A stretch of 64,000 nucleotides of DNA from Pelagirhabdus alkalitolerans (GTDB lineage Bacteria > Bacillota > Bacilli > Bacillales > Amphibacillaceae). Shown here piece after piece: positions 61,731-64,000 of the stretch. A model generated the notes under the pieces. The model was not told the DNA's origin. It did not search any database and saw nothing but the letters and a program-made list of their open reading frames with translations. Location: NCBI RefSeq assembly GCF_900096905.1, contig NZ_FMYI01000002.1:408071-472070 (forward strand), in the 5' to 3' direction. The translations under genes and the position numbers were made by a program. Each line of letters opens with the position of its first letter. Position 1 is the first letter of the stretch.

Positions 61731-61903
61731 TTTTATACAACTCCAATATTTTTTTCTAATATTAAAATAGTATCATAAAATGAAAGTGATTGTTATAACA
61801 AAATTCAGATTATTTAATACGAATTACACGATTTTTGAACGAAAGCGCGCTTATCATGGAGAGATACTATATTTTCAATTGATTTGGAATCATTTCAGGA
61901 GAT

Positions 61904-62497
61904 TTACCGTTTTATAAACATTTGCGTCCAGTAATTGCCATCCTCAACATAACCAACACCGATATGTGTAAAATCACCCAAGATATTATCACGATGCCCC
62001 GGTGAGTTCATCCAATCATTAACGACCATTTCAGGACTCGTTTGTCCTCTTGCTATATTTTCTGCTGCTTGGTTGTATGAAATCCCAAATTGATCCATCA
62101 TATTAAACGGAGACCCATAATTGGGACTTTCATGGCTAAAGTAATTATAATCTGCCATATCTTTCGACTTATGTCGTGCCACTCGTGATAGCTGCCAGTC
62201 TAGTTCAAGCGCTGGTAATCCATTTTCAATTCGTCTCTCATTCGTTAGATCAGCGACTAAATTTTCGACTTGTTTGACGTCATCTTTATTCGGTATTTTG
62301 ATCCTGTCATTGGGGTAGATCAGATCTGGATTGTCAATTTGTTGGTTATTGTTTATGATTTCTGATAACCCAATTTCAAATCGTTGAGCTATTTTCCATA
62401 ACGAATCCCCCGAACGAACAATATACACATCCTCTGCCATTAACAACAATGGACTTAACATAAACAAAACCAAGACTGTCATGACTATTTTTTTCAT
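61904..62497 (-). CDS. Secreted LysM-CAP (SCP/YkwD-like) protein
   Basis: A 197-residue exported protein: signal peptide (about 1-22), one LysM repeat (about 25-70, YIVRSGDSLWKIAQRFEIGL to IYPNDRIKIP) and a CAP domain (about 75-197) with HKSKDMADYNYFSHESPNYG, AAENIARGQ and MNSPGHRDNIL, including both metal-site histidines. LysM-CAP proteins of Bacillaceae are spore-coat or cortex associated. AAAGGAGG before the ATG at 62497 fixes the start; it lies in the old spo0A terminator. A sigma-G-like promoter there suggests forespore expression. Confidence 0.87.
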   Translation of the reverse strand: MKKIVMTVLVLFMLSPLLLMAEDVYIVRSGDSLWKIAQRFEIGLSEIINNNQQIDNPDLIYPNDRIKIPNKDDVKQVENLVADLTNERRIENGLPALELDWQLSRVARHKSKDMADYNYFSHESPNYGSPFNMMDQFGISYNQAAENIARGQTSPEMVVNDWMNSPGHRDNILGDFTHIGVGYVEDGNYWTQMFIKR

Positions 62498-62543
62498 AAA
62501 AAAACCTCCTTTTTCATTATCATGAGACAATGTGGAGGTTTTT
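62498..62543 (-). terminator. spo0A terminator doubling as ribosome site of the LysM-CAP gene
   Basis: Perfect 10-bp stem AAAAACCTCC/GGAGGTTTTT (62534-62543 and 62500-62509) with a 24-base loop, followed by T residues on the minus strand; 16 bases past the spo0A stop. The GGAGG arm is the only Shine-Dalgarno of the LysM-CAP gene. Confidence 0.8.
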
Positions 62544-62547
62544 ATAC
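62518..62547 (-). promoter_or_regulatory. Candidate sigma-G promoter inside the spo0A terminator
   Basis: Minus strand GTATA-N18-CATGATA, a complete match to sigma-G gnATR-N17/18-CATNNTA. Starting about 7 bases after the -10 would give an RNA without the 5' hairpin arm and so with a free ribosome site, about 15-20 bases before the ATG. Confidence 0.6.
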
Positions 62548-62558
62548 GCTATTTATTG

Positions 62559-62624
62559 TTAACTCGCTCGATATTCTAATCGTAAATGATCAGCAACCAC
62601 GGCAATGAATTCGGAATTAGTAAA
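62559..62624 (-). pseudogene. spo0A: 3'-terminal fragment of spo0A
   Basis: Reading the minus strand toward the stop at 62559-62561, the last 20 codons encode TNSEFIAVVADHLRLEYRAS. From memory this matches the extreme C-terminus of Spo0A, which in B. subtilis is TNSEFIAMVADKLRLEHKAS. Two codons upstream of this segment the frame meets a stop (TAA at 62628-62630) and similarity ends, so at least 90 percent of the gene is absent at this place. The original terminator still follows. This is where spo0A is expected, beside the bkd region. Confidence 0.85.
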
Positions 62625-62801
62625 TAATTATACTTAAAATTAACGTTGGTATGTAGGGATTTCCCGTACTTTATACTTGTTAAGAGTCAATATATTTATC
62701 GTCTCTAAAGTATTTATTTGTTGGCTTAATTGTATAAAATCTAGTGATTGATTGCAAGCTTTTTCCTAGATATAAAATAAGCTACCTATTAAGAGTAACT
62801 T

Positions 62802-63626
62802 TCAACTTGAAATATTTAGTTTTTCTAATTCTAAAAAATCAACTATATCCTCTGGAGGTACAGAATAGTTTTCTTTTAAGAATATCATTTTATTAGAGTA
62901 ATGCTCCAAATCATTGTGTAACCAGTTAAGTATATAGTTTAATGTGTTAAGAATTAAATGTTCTTCTAACTCTTTTTCGGTTTCCATTGACCAGTTTCCA
63001 GTATCTCTTATATTTAAGTGTCTTAGACCTACTTTAAATTTAACTATAATTGGATTACCTTTCCAGTCTCTTTTTAAATCTACACACTTAACACACTCAG
63101 AAATGTTTTGTACAATTTCAGGACATTCGATAAGATGTTTAACATTTGAATCTTCCTCAATTTCATTATTATACAAAAAACCATTTATGCAGTGATCTTT
63201 TCTTAATCTTCTATTATATAGAGAATTATCACATTTTATCGGCCTGTTTTGATAGGAAATCTCTATTTGCCCTTTATTACTTTCAATATTAACATCATGG
63301 TTTGCTAAATAATTTCTTAGAAAGTTATCTGACTTTCCGATGTCATACAAGTTAATAAGCCCGTTTGCTTCAATGCTTTCTTTTACAAAATCTGTAGTAA
63401 GATGGAATACAATAATGGATTGAATATTAAGACCAGAACATGATTTACCAAACAAATAACTGTGGAGTTCGTTAATATCGTATATTTCATCATACTTTTG
63501 CGGATAACTTACAACCTCATGTATTTTAGTAAACAAGAAGTTCATTATATCATTATTTGAAACATTATAAATTTTTGCTAATGAATTAATTGCAGTGTTA
63601 CCATCACTACAGTCTAAAATAGCCAT
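62802..63626 (-). CDS. Hypothetical protein of the right-end element
   Basis: I do not recognise this 274-residue soluble protein. It has no signal peptide or membrane segment. Near residue 70, IIVFHLTTDFVKESIEANGL has an H-x-T ... GL arrangement seen at the start of some ADP-ribosyltransferase-fold domains; I could not find the remaining catalytic set, so this is only a hint. A Cys pair occurs in SECVKCVD. AT-rich codon use differs from neighbours. AGGAGGGA 7 bases before the ATG and an upstream promoter candidate make it a credible gene. It looks like element cargo. Confidence 0.75.
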   Translation of the reverse strand: MAILDCSDGNTAINSLAKIYNVSNNDIMNFLFTKIHEVVSYPQKYDEIYDINELHSYLFGKSCSGLNIQSIIVFHLTTDFVKESIEANGLINLYDIGKSDNFLRNYLANHDVNIESNKGQIEISYQNRPIKCDNSLYNRRLRKDHCINGFLYNNEIEEDSNVKHLIECPEIVQNISECVKCVDLKRDWKGNPIIVKFKVGLRHLNIRDTGNWSMETEKELEEHLILNTLNYILNWLHNDLEHYSNKMIFLKENYSVPPEDIVDFLELEKLNISS

Positions 63627-63816
63627 ATCTTATCCCTCCTAATAAATTAAATCTATCACATACTAATTAGATTTGAAATTTAATTGTAATAATTGATTGC
63701 GTCAAGTACTTGTGGGAGTTTTTTTAAGTCCCTTATTTTATATCGTTTTAAGCCACACAATGATAGCGTTTACACCGTTTTATTCATGGGTAGGGCATCA
63801 ACTTTTTCGCCTTTTT

Positions 63817-64000
63817 TTAAATGCCTCGTAATCCTTTTAGTGCGTTTGTAATTGGTTTTCCAACCGCTGATTTTAGATAGCCTAAATTATCTCGTGTTGC
63901 TTCTGCTGCACTGTCTTTTAACTTTTCGACAAAGTGCTTAGGTGGGGGACTCTTTCGCTTTTCCTGTATTAATGCTGGTGTTTGTTCTAGGATGCCTTGC
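63817..64000 (-). CDS. C-terminal part of an unidentified element protein (5' end outside window)
   Basis: A minus-strand frame is open from the window edge (last complete codon 63997-63999) to TAA at 63817-63819, giving 60 residues. It is basic and helical, with EKRKSPPPKHFVEKLKD and ending SAVGKPITNALKGLRGI. The Pro-rich hinge and basic amphipathic tail look like the C-terminus of a larger protein, for example a membrane protein of a conjugative element, but nothing identifies it. Coding status is likely rather than certain. Confidence 0.5.
   Translation of the reverse strand, partial: QGILEQTPALIQEKRKSPPPKHFVEKLKDSAAEATRDNLGYLKSAVGKPITNALKGLRGI

Larger units (their letters stand above)
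62622..64000. mobile_element. Left end of a putative integrated element in the spo0A 3' end
   Basis: To the right of the spo0A scrap, conserved Bacillus gene order stops. The DNA becomes more A/T-rich and carries genes with no recognisable housekeeping role. Insertion at the 3' end of a conserved gene leaving a displaced 3' fragment is the usual footprint of site-specific integrative elements. The right end and any integrase are outside the window. Gene-free stretches: 62625-62801 holds nothing I recognise; 63627-63816 holds a candidate promoter, TTGACG-N17-TAAATT at 63677-63705. Confidence 0.6.

Noticed and set aside
61731..61903. Lysine riboswitch upstream of the aspartokinase gene
   Set aside because: The roughly 170-base leader is too short and lacks the conserved lysine-box elements.
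1..64000. CRISPR arrays, rRNA, tRNA and insertion sequences
   Set aside because: No regularly spaced repeats of 25-37 bases, no rRNA or tRNA-like clover-leaf segments with CCA-type contexts, and no transposase-like frames were seen by eye; a tRNA scan was not possible.

Overview
The window is chromosomal DNA of a low-GC, endospore-forming Bacillaceae bacterium. Gene order follows the Bacillus subtilis chromosome from tyrA back through aro, hbs, spoIVA, der, cmk, sleB, recQ, fer, sigX, resDE, spmAB, scpAB, lysA, sigF, xerD, fur, the yqj genes and bkd, ending at a scrap of spo0A. Almost every gene lies on the minus strand. Extracytoplasmic proteins are rich in Asp and Glu, which fits a salt- or alkali-tolerant habit (inference). 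Several genes normally found in these blocks are absent: trpEDCFBA, folE, menH, ndk, resABC, ribDEBAH, spoVAA-AE and ptb-bcd-buk. Loss of menH and of the cytochrome c maturation genes resABC, with resDE kept, suggests a mainly fermentative relative such as Amphibacillus or a neighbouring genus. That genus-level guess is weak.

Layout. 1-4.4 kb: tyrA (partial), hisC, aroH, aroB, aroC. 4.5-7.4 kb: cheR, hepT, hepS, mtrB, hbs. 7.8-12.2 kb: spoIVA, a SpoVIF-family gene, gpsA, der. 12.2-18.6 kb: yphA-like, S1-like protein, plsC, cmk, the c-di-GMP receptor YpfA/MotI, ypeB, sleB. 18.8-24.6 kb: mecB-like gene (+), ansA, ypbE, ypbD, recQ, ypbB, fer (+). 24.6-30.7 kb: rsiX, sigX, a cobalamin-riboswitch-controlled uptake pair (ECF S component plus DUF4430 lipoprotein), resE, resD, rluB. 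30.7-36.5 kb: spmB, spmA, dacB, scpB, scpA, ribT, ppiB, lysA. 36.7-43.5 kb: spoVAF, sigF, spoIIAB, spoIIAA, dacF, xerD, yqzK, fur, spoIIM. 43.6-55.3 kb: nudF, an SDR, then glpQ-like, namA and rnz on the plus strand, a sortase with its LPETG substrate, dinB, an M20 peptidase, a Prli42-like miniprotein (+), yqjA and a chemoreceptor. 55.5-61.7 kb: the branched-chain 2-oxoacid dehydrogenase operon and an aspartokinase. 61.9-62.5 kb: a LysM-CAP secreted protein.

The right edge is the most interesting part. The last 20 codons of spo0A and its terminator survive at 62.56 kb. They are cut off abruptly by AT-rich DNA with unfamiliar genes running to the window end, as expected for a mobile element inserted in the 3' end of the sporulation master regulator. 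A second theme is the placement of sporulation promoters inside the terminator hairpins of upstream genes, with the terminator's 3' arm serving as the Shine-Dalgarno sequence (9.74-9.79 and 62.50-62.55 kb). A third is a cobalamin riboswitch beside resE with a readable two-state expression platform.

Sporulation genes cover several stages: spoIIA/sigF and spoIIM for early compartment control, spoIVA, spmAB and dacB for mother-cell morphogenesis and cortex, spoVAF, sleB and ypeB for germination. Candidate sigma-H, sigma-E, sigma-G and sigma-K promoters can be read upstream of several of them. Start codons were chosen from Shine-Dalgarno position and remembered family N-termini; no database or alignment was run.
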